Notes: generated from the letters alone by a model not told the origin. 64,000 nt of DNA from Streptomyces graminofaciens (GCF_030294945.1 NZ_AP018448.1:7408001-7472000), one strand, 5' to 3'; counted from the first letter of the stretch, positions 47,442-57,437 are shown. Program-made: numbers and translations.

Positions 47442-48797
47442 TCAGACCGTGTACTCGTCCGCCACCGAAAGCGCCGCGTCCAGGGCCGCCAGGCCCTCCT
47501 TGGCCTCGGCCTCCGTGATGTTGCACGGGGGGACGACGTGGGTGCGGTTCATGTTGACGAAGGGCCAGATGCCGTTCGCCTTGGCGGCGGAGGCGAAGGC
47601 GACCATGGGGGCGTTGGCCTCGCCGGCCGCGTTGTAGGGGACCAGGGGTTCGCGGGTCTCGCGGTCCTTCACCAGCTCCAGGGCCCAGAACATGCCGACA
47701 CCGCGTACCTCACCCACCGACGGGTGGCGCTCGGCCAGCTCGCGCAGGGCGGGCCCGATGAGCGAGGCGCCCAGGTTCTCGGCGTTCTCGATGACGCCCT
47801 CCTCCGCCATGACGTTGATCGTCGCGACGGCGGCGGCGCAGGCCAGGGGGTGCCCGGAGTACGTCAGACCGCCCGGGTACGGCCGCTTGCCGAAGGTCTC
47901 GGCGATGGCGGGCGAGATGGCGACGCCGCCGAGGGGGACGTAACCGGAGTTCACTCCCTTGGCGAAGGTCATGAGGTCGGGCACCACACCGAAGAGGTCG
48001 GCGGCGAACCACTCGCCGGTCCGCCCGAACCCCGTCATGACCTCGTCCAGGACGAAGACGATCCCGTACTTGTCGCAGAGGTCCCGGACCCCGGCCAGAT
48101 AGCCCGGCGGCGGGATCATGATGCCGGCGGTGCCCGGGATGGTCTCCAGGATGATCGCGGCGATGGTCGCCGGCCCCTCGAAGGCGATCGTCGTCTCCAG
48201 GTGCTCCAGCGCGCGGGCGGTCTCCTGCTCCTCGGTCTCCGCGTAGAAACGGGAGCGGTAGAGGAAGGGTGCCCAGAAGTGCACGACACCGGCGCTCGCG
48301 CTGTCGGAGGCCCAGCGGCGGGGGTCGCCGGTGATGTTGACGGCCTGCTGGGTGCCACCGTGGTACGAGCGGTAGGCGGAGAGCACCTTGGGGCGGCCGG
48401 TGTGCAGCCGGGCCATGCGTACGGCGTGCTCGACCGCGTCCGCGCCGCCGTTGGTGAAGAAGATCTTGTCCAGGTCGCCGGGGGTGCGCTCGGCGATCAG
48501 CCGGGCCGCCTCGGAGCGGGCCTCGATCGCGAAGGCGGGGGCGAAGGTGGACAGGGTGGCGGCCTGTTCCTGGATCGCGGCGACGACCTTCGGGTGCTGG
48601 TAGCCGATGTTCGTGTAGACGAGGCCGCTGGTGAAGTCGAGGTACCGGTTGCCGTCGTAGTCCCAGAAGTACGAACCCTCCGCGCCGGCGACGGCTAGCG
48701 GGTCGATGAGCTCCTGTGCGGACCAGGAGTGGAACACATGTGCCCGGTCCGCGGCCTTTACGGCCGCGCCGACCTGGGGATTCGACTGAGGGGTCAT
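47442..48797 (-). CDS. Class III aminotransferase (aspartate aminotransferase family)
   Basis: A 451-residue fold-type I class III PLP enzyme. Present are FFTNGGADAVEHAVRMAR (PLP phosphate region, about 115), a YHGGT motif (about 145), VLDEVMTGFGRTG (Asp that holds PLP, about 250) and TFAKGVNSGY with the Schiff-base Lys (about 280). Relatives include omega-amino acid:pyruvate and GABA transaminases. Often annotated as an aspartate aminotransferase family protein in Streptomyces. The substrate cannot be deduced. ATG at 48797. It is divergent from the Ser/Thr kinase with 267 bases between that hold no other gene. Confidence 0.92.
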   Translation of the reverse strand: MTPQSNPQVGAAVKAADRAHVFHSWSAQELIDPLAVAGAEGSYFWDYDGNRYLDFTSGLVYTNIGYQHPKVVAAIQEQAATLSTFAPAFAIEARSEAARLIAERTPGDLDKIFFTNGGADAVEHAVRMARLHTGRPKVLSAYRSYHGGTQQAVNITGDPRRWASDSASAGVVHFWAPFLYRSRFYAETEEQETARALEHLETTIAFEGPATIAAIILETIPGTAGIMIPPPGYLAGVRDLCDKYGIVFVLDEVMTGFGRTGEWFAADLFGVVPDLMTFAKGVNSGYVPLGGVAISPAIAETFGKRPYPGGLTYSGHPLACAAAVATINVMAEEGVIENAENLGASLIGPALRELAERHPSVGEVRGVGMFWALELVKDRETREPLVPYNAAGEANAPMVAFASAAKANGIWPFVNMNRTHVVPPCNITEAEAKEGLAALDAALSVADEYTV

Positions 48798-49064
48798 GGG
48801 ACGAGGCTAGGCGTGCGGAGGACGGGCGGGATATCGGCGTCCTGTCTGCGCCTCGGCCGGGAACACGACAGTGTGTCGCCCCCTTGTGCAACTGTGCGAT
48901 CGACCACGACGTACTCGCACCCGCCTACGAACCCCTCCCACCCGAGCTCTCATGCGCGGGCGGCCGTTACGGAACCGTAGACACCGCTCCATCCACCTCC
49001 CCGGATGCCCGCATTACGATCGGTCCGTTGTGCACCTATTGGGGGAAGACGGGGGGCAGCGGAC

Positions 49065-50990
49065 ATGGAGAAGCTCGGGCCTGGTGATCCGCAGCGGATC
49101 GGGGCGTACCGCCTGCTCGCGCGGCTCGGCGCGGGGGGCATGGGCCAGGTGTACCTGGCCCGGTCCGACCGCGGCCGCACGGTCGCCGTCAAGCTCGTCC
49201 GGCAGGAGCTGGCCGAGCAGGAGGAGTTCCGGGCCCGCTTCCGGCAGGAGGTGCAGGCCGCCCGCCAGGTCGGCGGCTACTGGACCGCCCCGGTCCTGGA
49301 CGCCGACACCGACGCCGACATCCCCTGGGTCGCCACCGGCTACGTCGCCGGCCCCAGCCTCCAGAGCGTCGTCGGACACGACCACGGCGCCCTCCCCGAG
49401 CGCTCCGTACGCATCCTCGCCGCCGGGCTCGCCCACGCGCTCCAGGACATCCACACCGCCGGGCTGATCCACCGCGACCTCAAGCCGTCCAACGTCCTCG
49501 TGACCATCGACGGACCCCGCGTCATCGACTTCGGTATCGCGCGCGCCCTGGAGACCGTCACCGACGGTGGCCTCACCCGCACCGGCGCGCTCGTCGGCTC
49601 GCCCGGCTTCATGGCCCCCGAGCAGGTGCGCGGCGACCGCGTCACCTCCGCCTGCGACGTCTTCTGCCTGGGCTCCGTCCTCGCCTACGCCGCCACCGGC
49701 GCCCTGCCCTTCGGCAGCGCCAACTCCGGTGTGCACGCGCTGATGTTCCGTATCGCGCAGGAGGAACCCGACCTGGAGGAGCTGCCCGAGGGCCTCCACG
49801 ACCTCGTACGGGACTGCCTGAAGAAGGAGCCCGCCGAGCGGCCGACGCTGGCGCAGATCCTGGAGCGTACGGGCGCCGAAAACACGGTCTTCGCCGGACG
49901 CTCCCGCGACCCGTGGCTGCCGAGCGCCCTCGTCGCCCAACTCGGCCGCCGTGCCGTGGAGCTGCTCGACACGGAGGACCCGGAGGACCCCATCGCGCCC
50001 AAGGGGACGGGCGGTCCGGAGGGCGCGGCCGGTCCGGGAAGGCCCGACCTCACCAAGGAAGCCGCCTCCGCCCCCGCCGCTCTTCCCGCGCTCCCGCCGG
50101 CCCCGCCCGAGCACGCCCCGGCCGCGCCCGGCGCTGCCCCGCTGGACCGGCTGCCCACCCAGATCGCGGGCGCCCAGCCGCCCCCGCCGGCCACCCCGCC
50201 GGGCCCCGCCGTGTACGGCTACCCGCAGCAGCACCCCCAGCCCGCCCCCGGCTACGGCTACCCGCAGAACCCCTACGGGCAGCAGCCACAGGGCTACGGC
50301 GCGTACGGCGGGGCGGCCGCCCCGGCCCTGGGCCCCACGCCGCCCTACGGCCCCACACCCCCGTACGGTCCGGGCGGGGCCGCCCCGCAGCCGCAGCCCG
50401 AGCCCCCACGCAAGAACCGCAAGTCCTCAGTCCTCCTCGTGATCGTCGCCCTGGTCGTGGCGCTCGCCGCCGGTGGCTCGGTGTACGCGCTGATGAAGAG
50501 GGGCGACGACGGCGGCAAGGAGGACGACGCCAAGGGCGGGAAGAGCACCAGCGCGGCGCCGACCCCCGGGCCCACGACGTCCGAGCCGACGGATCCGCCC
50601 AGCTCGGCGGAGCCCTCCGAGTCCGAGGACGACGGCACGATCCCCGAGGAGTTCCTCGGCACCTGGAACGCCACCATCGACAACGCCGACGGCGAGAACA
50701 CCCGTGAACTCGTCATCCAGCAGGGCGAGGTGGGCGACACCGTGCTCTCGCTCACGGCGGACGGCCCGGCGGGCAGCGGCACCTACCACTGCGTGTTCGA
50801 GGCCGAACTGACCGAGGAACCGGACGACGACGGCCCCCTCCAGATCGGCCCGTCCACGGTCACGGTCGGCGAACCGGCGACGTCCTGCACCCCGGGCGAG
50901 GCCACCGAGGTCAGCCTCCTCCCCGACGGCCGCCTGCGCCGGGTCAACACGGAGTCGGGCGAATCACTGACGTACGCGAAGACCTCGTAA
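49065..50990 (+). CDS. Membrane Ser/Thr protein kinase (PknB-like)
   Basis: A 641-residue eukaryotic-type kinase. The kinase domain (about 12-280) has GAGGMGQV (P-loop), an AVKLV Lys, HRDLKPSN and DFGIA, and SPGFMAPEQV. After it is a Pro/Ala/Gly/Gln-rich low-complexity stretch (about 305-450), one membrane helix (about 457-480) and an external Asp/Gly/Ser-rich linker with a beta-rich domain of about 110 residues. No PASTA repeats are seen. Thus an outside signal may control the inside kinase. The start at 49065 fits the MEKLGPGDPQRIG N-terminus of these proteins. The SLATT gene downstream converges. Confidence 0.93.
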   Translation: MEKLGPGDPQRIGAYRLLARLGAGGMGQVYLARSDRGRTVAVKLVRQELAEQEEFRARFRQEVQAARQVGGYWTAPVLDADTDADIPWVATGYVAGPSLQSVVGHDHGALPERSVRILAAGLAHALQDIHTAGLIHRDLKPSNVLVTIDGPRVIDFGIARALETVTDGGLTRTGALVGSPGFMAPEQVRGDRVTSACDVFCLGSVLAYAATGALPFGSANSGVHALMFRIAQEEPDLEELPEGLHDLVRDCLKKEPAERPTLAQILERTGAENTVFAGRSRDPWLPSALVAQLGRRAVELLDTEDPEDPIAPKGTGGPEGAAGPGRPDLTKEAASAPAALPALPPAPPEHAPAAPGAAPLDRLPTQIAGAQPPPPATPPGPAVYGYPQQHPQPAPGYGYPQNPYGQQPQGYGAYGGAAAPALGPTPPYGPTPPYGPGGAAPQPQPEPPRKNRKSSVLLVIVALVVALAAGGSVYALMKRGDDGGKEDDAKGGKSTSAAPTPGPTTSEPTDPPSSAEPSESEDDGTIPEEFLGTWNATIDNADGENTRELVIQQGEVGDTVLSLTADGPAGSGTYHCVFEAELTEEPDDDGPLQIGPSTVTVGEPATSCTPGEATEVSLLPDGRLRRVNTESGESLTYAKTS

Positions 50991-51134
50991 GGGGCGCGGG
51001 GCCGTGCCGATACGCGGCTCCGCCACGTGGGCGCGAGCAACCACGACGATCGCGCACCCGCCGACGCACGAGAACCCGCCGCGCTCTCCAAGAACCCACC
51101 CGGCTCTCCCAAGAACCCGCCGCACCCCGAGGTG

Positions 51135-51872
51135 TCACCGAGCCTCCGGCGGCCGCTGCCGAGGCATGTTCGGCCGAGCCCCCGGAGGCATGGGCATGCG
51201 CCCCACACCCCCGCCTTCGGCCCCCCGCCCGACGACCCCGACCGTCTGGATCCCCAGCGGCCCGGTCCCGCTCCGGAACTCCACCATCCAGTCCGCCGTC
51301 TCGGCCCGCACCAGCTCCGTCACGTCCTCACAGAACCGCCGCAGCACCCCGAGACACCGCTCCGCCGCCTCCCCGGCCGTCCCCTCCGCCGGCCCGAGCA
51401 CCTCCCGCACGCTCTCCGACGCCCAGTCGAACTGCAGCACCTGGAGCCGCCGCTGCACCGCCTGCGCCGTGGCCACGTCCCGCATCCACCCGGAGGTCAC
51501 CCCGAAGAACCGGTCCCCGGCCACGCACGCCACACACAGCAGCAGTGCCAGATATCCCCAGGGCGCCACCCCGCCCATCACCCCGGTCAGATCGATCAAC
51601 GGCAGCGCGCCCCCGATCAGCGCCCCCGCCGCGGCCCCCACCCGCAGCACTCGCGCCCCCCGCCGCTTCCACACCCGGTCGGCGAGATACCACGCGGCGG
51701 TGTCCAGCGCCCCCCGCTCCACCCACCGGTACAGCTCGTCCAGCCGTTCCGCCGGCGCCCCCCAGTCCCCGTGCGGAAACGGCCGCCCGGTCAGATCGCC
51801 GACCCAGGGCAGGGCCCCGTCCCCCCACCCGTCGTACGGGACCCCCTCGGGCTGCATCTCCGGCTGACTCAC
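51135..51872 (-). CDS. SLATT-domain-like two-helix membrane protein
   Basis: A 245-residue protein. The middle carries two close hydrophobic helices (about 78-96 and 102-122) flanked by soluble helices, LDELYRWVERGALDTAAWYLADRVWKR before and a long helix after; this is the layout of SLATT domains, 2TM effectors tied in some bacteria to nucleotide-sensing (SMODS/SLOG) defence systems. No SMODS or SLOG gene is next to it. In streptomycetes a SLATT-type gene is commonly found beside ybaB-recR, so it may be housekeeping here. It is divergent from ybaB. Confidence 0.75.
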   Translation of the reverse strand: MSQPEMQPEGVPYDGWGDGALPWVGDLTGRPFPHGDWGAPAERLDELYRWVERGALDTAAWYLADRVWKRRGARVLRVGAAAGALIGGALPLIDLTGVMGGVAPWGYLALLLCVACVAGDRFFGVTSGWMRDVATAQAVQRRLQVLQFDWASESVREVLGPAEGTAGEAAERCLGVLRRFCEDVTELVRAETADWMVEFRSGTGPLGIQTVGVVGRGAEGGGVGRMPMPPGARPNMPRQRPPEAR

Positions 51873-52123
51873 CCGGCACTCCCTACCTACTGACGACGGT
51901 GACGGTGCGCACGTGCGTCGGGGTGGCTCCTGACGCGCGGGACCCCTTCCTACCGCCCAATGGGTGGCGAAGACTCCGGTTTCACCACTTTTCCCCCTGG
52001 AAAGAGCCCTTGATCAGGTATACGAATCCCCGCAGACTCACTCGAAAGAGTGGCTGAGCACGGGCGGTGCCGACCACGTAGGCTCGGTGCCGAAGCCCCA
52101 GGAACTCATGCGAGGAGCTGATC

Positions 52124-52468
52124 GTGATCCCCGGTGGTGGCCAGCCCAATATGCAGGCGCTGCTCCAGCAGGCCCAGAAGATGCAGCAGGACCTGGCGAA
52201 GGCGCAGGAGGAACTCGCGCGGACGGAGGTCGACGGCCAGGCGGGCGGCGGTCTGGTGAGGGCCACCGTCACGGGCTCCGGCGAACTGCGCGCGCTCAAG
52301 ATCGACCCCAAGGCGGTGGACCCGGAGGACACGGAGACCCTCGCCGACCTGATCGTCGCGGCCGTCCAGGCGGCCAACGAGAACGCCCAGACCCTCCAGC
52401 AGCAGAAGCTCGGTCCGCTGGCCCAGGGCCTCGGCGGCGGCAGCGGCATCCCCGGCCTGCCTTTCTAA
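52124..52468 (+). CDS. YbaB/EbfC nucleoid-associated protein
   Basis: A 114-residue protein with a GTG start. Gln/Met-rich helix ([19 protein letters not shown]) and a central [18 protein letters not shown] strand pair are the YbaB signature. It binds DNA as a dimer and lies next to recR in most bacteria, as it does here with about 59 bases between. The C-terminal Gly-rich tail is as in other actinobacteria. Likely role: chromosome organisation and support of repair. Confidence 0.95.
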   Translation: MIPGGGQPNMQALLQQAQKMQQDLAKAQEELARTEVDGQAGGGLVRATVTGSGELRALKIDPKAVDPEDTETLADLIVAAVQAANENAQTLQQQKLGPLAQGLGGGSGIPGLPF

Positions 52469-52527
52469 GGAGGCGGGTGGCCAACTACCGTACGTACTGA
52501 ACGAACCCAGGGAAGGACGGCAGTCCG

Positions 52528-53127
52528 TTGTACGAAGGCGTGGTCCAGGACCTCATCGACGAGCTGGGGCGGCTGCCCGGCGTCGGTCCCAAGAGCGCGC
52601 AGCGGATCGCCTTCCACATCCTGCAGGCGGAGCCGACGGACGTGCGGCGTCTGGCGCAGGCCCTCCTCGAAGTGAAGGCGAAGGTCCGCTTCTGCGCGAC
52701 CTGCGGCAATGTCGCACAGGAGGAGCTGTGCAACATCTGCCGCGACACGCGCCGCGACCCCACGGTCATCTGTGTCGTGGAGGAGCCCAAGGACGTGGTC
52801 GCCGTCGAGCGCACCCGCGAGTTCAGGGGCCGCTACCACGTCCTCGGCGGCGCGATCAGCCCGATCGAGGGCGTCGGCCCCGACGACCTGCGCATACGAG
52901 AGCTGCTGGCCCGCCTGGCCGACGGAACGGTCACCGAACTGATCCTCGCCACGGACCCGAATCTCGAAGGCGAGGCCACGGCCACGTACCTCGCCCGCAT
53001 GATCAAACCCATGGGCCTCAAGGTCACCCGCCTGGCCAGCGGCCTCCCGGTGGGCGGCGACCTGGAATACGCGGACGAGGTGACCCTCGGCCGCGCCTTC
53101 GAGGGGAGACGATTGCTGGATGTCTGA
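52528..53127 (+). CDS. recR: Recombination mediator RecR
   Basis: A 199-residue protein, TTG start. Helix-hairpin-helix [17 protein letters not shown] at about 12-28, zinc finger CATCGN...CNIC (about 57-72), and a Toprim domain with VVEEPKDV (about 81-88) are all recognised. RecR, with RecF/RecO, loads RecA on gapped DNA. Overlaps the next gene by eight bases. Standard length. Confidence 0.98.
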   Translation: MYEGVVQDLIDELGRLPGVGPKSAQRIAFHILQAEPTDVRRLAQALLEVKAKVRFCATCGNVAQEELCNICRDTRRDPTVICVVEEPKDVVAVERTREFRGRYHVLGGAISPIEGVGPDDLRIRELLARLADGTVTELILATDPNLEGEATATYLARMIKPMGLKVTRLASGLPVGGDLEYADEVTLGRAFEGRRLLDV

Positions 53128-53788
53128 CGCCACGCTGCACGCGACAGGTCAGAACCCGGACGACTTCGCGGTTCAGATCGCGGACCAGATCGAGAGCTTC
53201 CTGGTCGCCGTCTCGGAGGTGGCGAAGGGCGACGAGCCGGACTCGGCCGTCCCCTTCCTCCTCCTGGAGGTCTCCCAGCTGCTCCTGGCCGGCGGTCGCC
53301 TCGGCGCGCACGAGGACATCGTCCCCGACGAGCGGTACGAGCCCGACCTGGGCCCCGAGGGCGACGTCGACGTGCTGCGCGAACGCCTCGCCACGATGCT
53401 CGAACCGATCGACGTCTACTCCGAGGTCTTCGACCCGTACGAGCCCCGCAAGGCGCCGGTGCCCGCCCGGATCTCCGACGACCTCGCCGATGTGATCGCC
53501 GACCTCCGCCACGGCATGGCCCACTACCGCGCGGGCCGCCACACGGAGGCCCTGTGGTGGTGGCAGTTCTCGTACTTCTCCAACTGGGGCTCGACGGCCT
53601 CGGCGACGCTCCGCGCGCTCCAGTCGCTGGTGGCGCACGTCCGCCTGAACCAGCCTCTCGCCGAACTGGACGGTCTCGACACCGACCAGGAAATGATGGG
53701 CGACGAGACCCTGGAGTTCGAGGCGGGCCAGGTCATGGCGGAGGAGATCGGGGGCCCGCTGGGCCTCGGGAAGGCGAAGCAGCCGTAG
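53120..53788 (+). CDS. DUF5063 protein
   Basis: A 222-residue acidic protein. All-helical in prediction ([49 protein letters not shown]). It is found after recR in many streptomycetes and probably acts with the same process, though no function is known. It overlaps recR by eight bases and a perfect hairpin follows its stop. The HTEALWWWQ motif is the most recognisable part of the family. Confidence 0.9.
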   Translation: MSDATLHATGQNPDDFAVQIADQIESFLVAVSEVAKGDEPDSAVPFLLLEVSQLLLAGGRLGAHEDIVPDERYEPDLGPEGDVDVLRERLATMLEPIDVYSEVFDPYEPRKAPVPARISDDLADVIADLRHGMAHYRAGRHTEALWWWQFSYFSNWGSTASATLRALQSLVAHVRLNQPLAELDGLDTDQEMMGDETLEFEAGQVMAEEIGGPLGLGKAKQP

Positions 53789-53808
53789 CCGCGGCGGACG
53801 CCGGGCAC

Positions 53809-53837
53809 TGTCCCTTCGGCCGACACCCGAAGGGACA
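53809..53837. terminator. Hairpin terminator after ybaB-recR-DUF5063
   Basis: TGTCCCTTCGG and CCGAAGGGACA form a perfect 11-bp stem with a 7-base loop, 20 bases past the DUF5063 stop. Confidence 0.9.
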
Positions 53838-53908
53838 ATACCGGCCAACTCCCTTGATCCGTAGGTTGATCGCACCAGCCAGATCAACGCCTACGCAAGG
53901 GGAGAACC

Positions 53909-54688
53909 GTGCGCGACAGCTCCGCCCGCCGCCTCACGACAGCCGCCGTAGCCGCGGCGGCCGGACTGGCCGTACTGGCCCCGACGGCCGCCCAGGCCCT
54001 GGACTCGACCGCCGCGCGGCCGACCGCGATATCCCGGTCGATCGCGTCGGCCGCGCCGGTCGGGTCGGTCGCGTCGGCCGCGGCGAAGCAGCCGGCCAAG
54101 CTCACGGTCGCGAGCTACATCACGTACCTCAAGCAGCAGAAGACCCCCGAGGCCAGGAAGACGCTCGCCGCCTTCCGTTCGCTGTCGAAGACCCGGCAGG
54201 CCAAGTTCGTCGGCTATCTCCAGAACCGGAAGGTCTACTGGCAGCTGGTCGACCACTCCTGGGGCAAGATCGGCCAGAGCGTCCACCACGTGGAGACGGC
54301 GTTCAACAAGGACGTCAAGATCGTCAGCGACGCGACCAGCAAGCGGGCCAAGGACAAGAACCGCACGGTCACACTGACGCACACGGTCACCGAGTACATC
54401 TACGGCATCCCCGTGACCTCGGAGCAGGTCCACCTCTCCTACCGCGCCCCCGCCGACCGCATCACCGCCGTCGTGAGCGCCAAGGCCAAGGTGACGAACG
54501 TCAACGCCGCGATCACGATCAAGGGCGACACCCGCTCCGCCATCGGAGCGGAGGGCTCCAGCGCGAGCGCGGCCACGTTCTGGATCGCCACCCCGAACGT
54601 GAAGTCCTTCGGCAAGGCGGAGCGCTCCGAACACCGCGTCTCGGGCCGACCGGAGGGCACGTGGGAGGCACAGCTGCACAGCTACTGA
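53909..54688 (+). CDS. Secreted protein of unknown function
   Basis: A 259-residue exported protein. GTG start with GGGGAGA eight bases before; signal peptide ends at AAQALDS (about residue 31). The first 65 residues of the mature part are Ala/Ser-rich, then comes a Lys-rich helical and beta region (YITYLKQQKTPEARKTLAAF; NKDVKIV). No Cys and no membrane segment in the mature part. I recognise no family. Monocistronic between two hairpin-bounded genes. Confidence 0.7.
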   Translation: MRDSSARRLTTAAVAAAAGLAVLAPTAAQALDSTAARPTAISRSIASAAPVGSVASAAAKQPAKLTVASYITYLKQQKTPEARKTLAAFRSLSKTRQAKFVGYLQNRKVYWQLVDHSWGKIGQSVHHVETAFNKDVKIVSDATSKRAKDKNRTVTLTHTVTEYIYGIPVTSEQVHLSYRAPADRITAVVSAKAKVTNVNAAITIKGDTRSAIGAEGSSASAATFWIATPNVKSFGKAERSEHRVSGRPEGTWEAQLHSY

Positions 54689-54792
54689 CTTCCTCACGGG
54701 GCTCGGCGGAGGGCGGTTACGGGCGGTAGCGTAGGCACCGCCGTACCCGCCCGTACCCCCGACCGCACCCGACAAGAACCGGAGTCAGCGAC

Positions 54793-55728
54793 GTGGCCGT
54801 CCTCCTGTTCCTGCTCATCGCCGTGGCCCTGACCGCCGCCGTGCTGGGCCCCCGCGCCCTGCTGAGGGCGGCCTGGTCGGAACGGGAACCGGTGGTGGCG
54901 CTCTGGGCATGGCAGTGCCTGGTGGCCACGGCGTTGCTGAGCTGCCTGGCCGCCCTGGTCCTGGGCGCGGCGGCGGTCTTCGAGACGGTCCGCACGCACG
55001 CCTTCGCTCCCGCGCCCCCGGCCGTCACCGCGGCGTACGACCTGACGGCCGCGCCGCGCTGGACGGCCGTACTGACCCTGCTGCTGGCCTGCGGGGCGGC
55101 GTGGAGTGGCGCGATGCTGGTCAGGGAGCTGGTCGAGGCCGGCCGCCGACGCCACCTGCGCCGGGCGCACCTGCGTGAGCGGGCCCCCGACCTCCCGGCG
55201 GGCCTGCCGCAGCCGAAGGGCCCGTTGCTGGTCCTGGAGGACGAGTACCCCGACGCCTGGTTGATGCACGGCACGCCACCCCAACTGGTCGTGACGACAG
55301 GCGCGTTGGCCAAACTGAGCGACCGTCAGCTGGACGCGGTACTGGCCCATGAACTCGGCCACGCCCGCGCCCGCCACGACTGGCTCCTCCACCTCTCCAC
55401 GGCCCTAGCCACGGGTTTCCCCCGCATCCCCCTCTTCGCCCACTTCGCCGACCAGACCCACCGCCTGGTCGAACTGGCAGCCGACGACACGGCGTCCCGC
55501 CGCTGCGGCCACCTCACGACGGCCCTGGCCCTGATCGAGCTGAACCAACACCGAGGCGTCCTGACCTGCGCGAACACCCGCCGCCTCCTGGGCGACCGAG
55601 TGGAACGCCTGCTGGAGCCCCCGCCCCGCCTGGACCGAGTCCGCCGCACGGCAACGACAGCTGCCGCAGGCCTCCTGGCCCTCGTCCCCCTCCTCATCGC
55701 GTTCGCACCGGCGCTGGGGACGCTGTGA
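54793..55728 (+). CDS. M56-family membrane metallopeptidase (BlaR1-like)
   Basis: A 311-residue protein with two or three N-terminal membrane helices, then a gluzincin domain with HELGHARARHDW (HExxH at about 187-191), a conserved ExxADxxA (ELAADDTASR) helix downstream, and one C-terminal membrane helix. M56 proteins are membrane proteases that often degrade a BlaI/CopY-type repressor. No BlaI gene is adjacent, so this is an orphan. GTG start. Its 3' end overlaps the next gene on the opposite strand by about 35 bases. Confidence 0.88.
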   Translation: MAVLLFLLIAVALTAAVLGPRALLRAAWSEREPVVALWAWQCLVATALLSCLAALVLGAAAVFETVRTHAFAPAPPAVTAAYDLTAAPRWTAVLTLLLACGAAWSGAMLVRELVEAGRRRHLRRAHLRERAPDLPAGLPQPKGPLLVLEDEYPDAWLMHGTPPQLVVTTGALAKLSDRQLDAVLAHELGHARARHDWLLHLSTALATGFPRIPLFAHFADQTHRLVELAADDTASRRCGHLTTALALIELNQHRGVLTCANTRRLLGDRVERLLEPPPRLDRVRRTATTAAAGLLALVPLLIAFAPALGTL

Positions 55729-56119
55729 TGGAGTCGAGCAGCAGCTCGGCGTCCACATAAGGGGATTCGCGCGTCGGGTTGGACCACCAGCGCAGTGGCC
55801 AGGTGTTCCCCTCCAGGGCCGGGATGCCGACGAAGGTGACGGTACGGATGTTCGTCATCCCGAAGCGGTGCACGCCGAGCGGCCACTCGTGCCGCTGCAC
55901 CGACCCCGGCGGCACCAGGAAGTACAGCCACCGGTTCCCCGTCACCTCGTACACGATCGGCCCGGCGTCCCCGTCCGCCGCGTCGATGAGCCGCCACGCG
56001 ACGGCCCGTCCGCGATCGCCCTCGATCCGCACGGCGTCGAAGTGCACGCCGATCACCCGGAGCCGGTGTCCTGACATTGGGACCCAGTGGGGTCGCTGAA
56101 TTGCGCTGGTCATGGTCAC
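55694..56119 (-). CDS. Hypothetical protein
   Basis: A 141-residue protein (GTG at 56119 or ATG at 56113; no clear ribosome site). Beta-rich, with GNRWLYFLVPPGSVQRH in the middle and many Val and Trp, no Cys, no membrane segment. It converges with and overlaps the M56 gene and is divergent from an XRE regulator. Found near XRE/DUF397 pairs in other streptomycetes as far as I recall, but with no known function. Confidence 0.6.
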   Translation of the reverse strand: MTMTSAIQRPHWVPMSGHRLRVIGVHFDAVRIEGDRGRAVAWRLIDAADGDAGPIVYEVTGNRWLYFLVPPGSVQRHEWPLGVHRFGMTNIRTVTFVGIPALEGNTWPLRWWSNPTRESPYVDAELLLDSITASPAPVRTR

Positions 56120-56197
56120 ACGGTGGCGATGGGAGGGCTACGCTCGGTAGTGACTGAGGTGATACACGCCGAGGTGTATCGGTCGGAGGTGCGCGCT

Positions 56198-57010
56198 GTG
56201 TCGGGCCAGTACAACTCCAATTCACAACCGCCGGTTGCCTGGCGGTACGGCGGCAACCAGATGAAGCGCTGGCGCACGAAGGCGAACGTGAGTCGGGAGG
56301 AGCTGGCGGAGGCCGCGAACTACTCGCCGGACACGATCAAGTCGATGGAGCAGGGGGTGCGGATGCCGACCCCGAGAGCGCTCGATGTGGCGGACGAGTT
56401 GTGCAGGGCGGAGGGGTTGCTGAGTGCGGCCAAGGACTACTTGCAGAGGGAGAAGTACCCCGCGCGGGCGCAGGACTTCATGCTGCGTGAGAGGGAAGCG
56501 ATCAGTCGGTGGTCGTACGAGGTGGCGTTGGTGCCGGGGTTGTTGCAGACGGAGGGGTACGCCAGGACCCTGATCGAGAGCCGCTATCCACCCCTGGACG
56601 AGGCGACGGTAAAGGAACGGATCGCGGCACGTCTGGAGAGGCAGAGCATTCTTACGGAGCGAAAGCCGCCGGTGGCCTTGAGCTTCGTGCTCTATGAGGC
56701 GGTGCTGCGCAGTCCCCAGGTGAACGCTGAGCAGCTGCACCGCTTCCTGGATGCGGGGCGCCTGCGGAACGTCCTGCTGCAGGTGCTGCCTTTCGAACGA
56801 GCCATCAGCGCGGCGCTCTTGGGGCCGATGGTGGTGCTGGAGACGCATGACCACGAGCGGTTCGTCTTCACGGAGGGCCCGTTCGCCAGCGAACTCACGG
56901 CCGACCCGGAGATTGTCAGCCGTGTGACCGAGCGACTTAGCATGATCCGCGCGCAGGCCCTCAGCCCCGCTGAATCGGCCCGTTTCATCGAGCGGATGGT
57001 GGATGAGTGA
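56198..57010 (+). CDS. XRE-family regulator with DUF5753
   Basis: A 270-residue regulator, GTG at 56198 with GGAGG eight bases upstream. Residues 25-75 are a Cro/C1 HTH (ANVSREELAEAANYSPDTIKSMEQG), and 95-268 are DUF5753 (VPGLLQTEGYARTL, VLPFERAIS, ...RAQALSPAESARFIERM). Its stop overlaps the DUF397 gene (GTGA). This intact pair shows what the split locus at 7934-11425 looked like before the insertion. Confidence 0.92.
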   Translation: MSGQYNSNSQPPVAWRYGGNQMKRWRTKANVSREELAEAANYSPDTIKSMEQGVRMPTPRALDVADELCRAEGLLSAAKDYLQREKYPARAQDFMLREREAISRWSYEVALVPGLLQTEGYARTLIESRYPPLDEATVKERIAARLERQSILTERKPPVALSFVLYEAVLRSPQVNAEQLHRFLDAGRLRNVLLQVLPFERAISAALLGPMVVLETHDHERFVFTEGPFASELTADPEIVSRVTERLSMIRAQALSPAESARFIERMVDE

Positions 57011-57189
57011 TGAAGTGGTTCAAGTCGACCTACAGCGACGACGAAGGGGGCGACTGCGTCGAAGTCGCCTTCTCCACCGCTCACTTGACGGTGCACGTCC
57101 GCGACTCCAAAAACCCAACCGGCCCCACCCTCACCCTCGCCGCCCCCGCCTGGAACGCCTTCATCTCCGCAGGTCAGCCCGGAGCTTGA
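57007..57189 (+). CDS. DUF397 small protein
   Basis: A 60-residue protein with the DUF397 pattern: WFKSTYS, GDCVEVAF and VRDSKNPTGP. It overlaps the XRE gene by GTGA (an ATG follows at 57010) and is its natural partner. The DUF397 product is thought to modulate its XRE neighbour in Streptomyces developmental or antibiotic regulation. After it, 248 bases without genes. Confidence 0.9.
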   Translation: MMKWFKSTYSDDEGGDCVEVAFSTAHLTVHVRDSKNPTGPTLTLAAPAWNAFISAGQPGA

Positions 57190-57437
57190 GCCCCGGGACC
57201 CGAGCTCTTCCATGGGGTTTCCAAGATTCTGGGCTGGGTGAAAAACCAACCCAACCAACCCTGTCTGTACGTGAGTTGAAGGGGCGTAACTCGAACGGGT
57301 GACGTTCCGTGATCGACTTGCTTCGGAACGTGAAGCCACTCTAGGTTCGCGGCAACCGACCAAATAGATCGGCCCCGGCCGGTGCGCCAACACCAGTGCC
57401 AGGGCCTAGACCTACGCATCGAAGAGGAAGTTCGATC

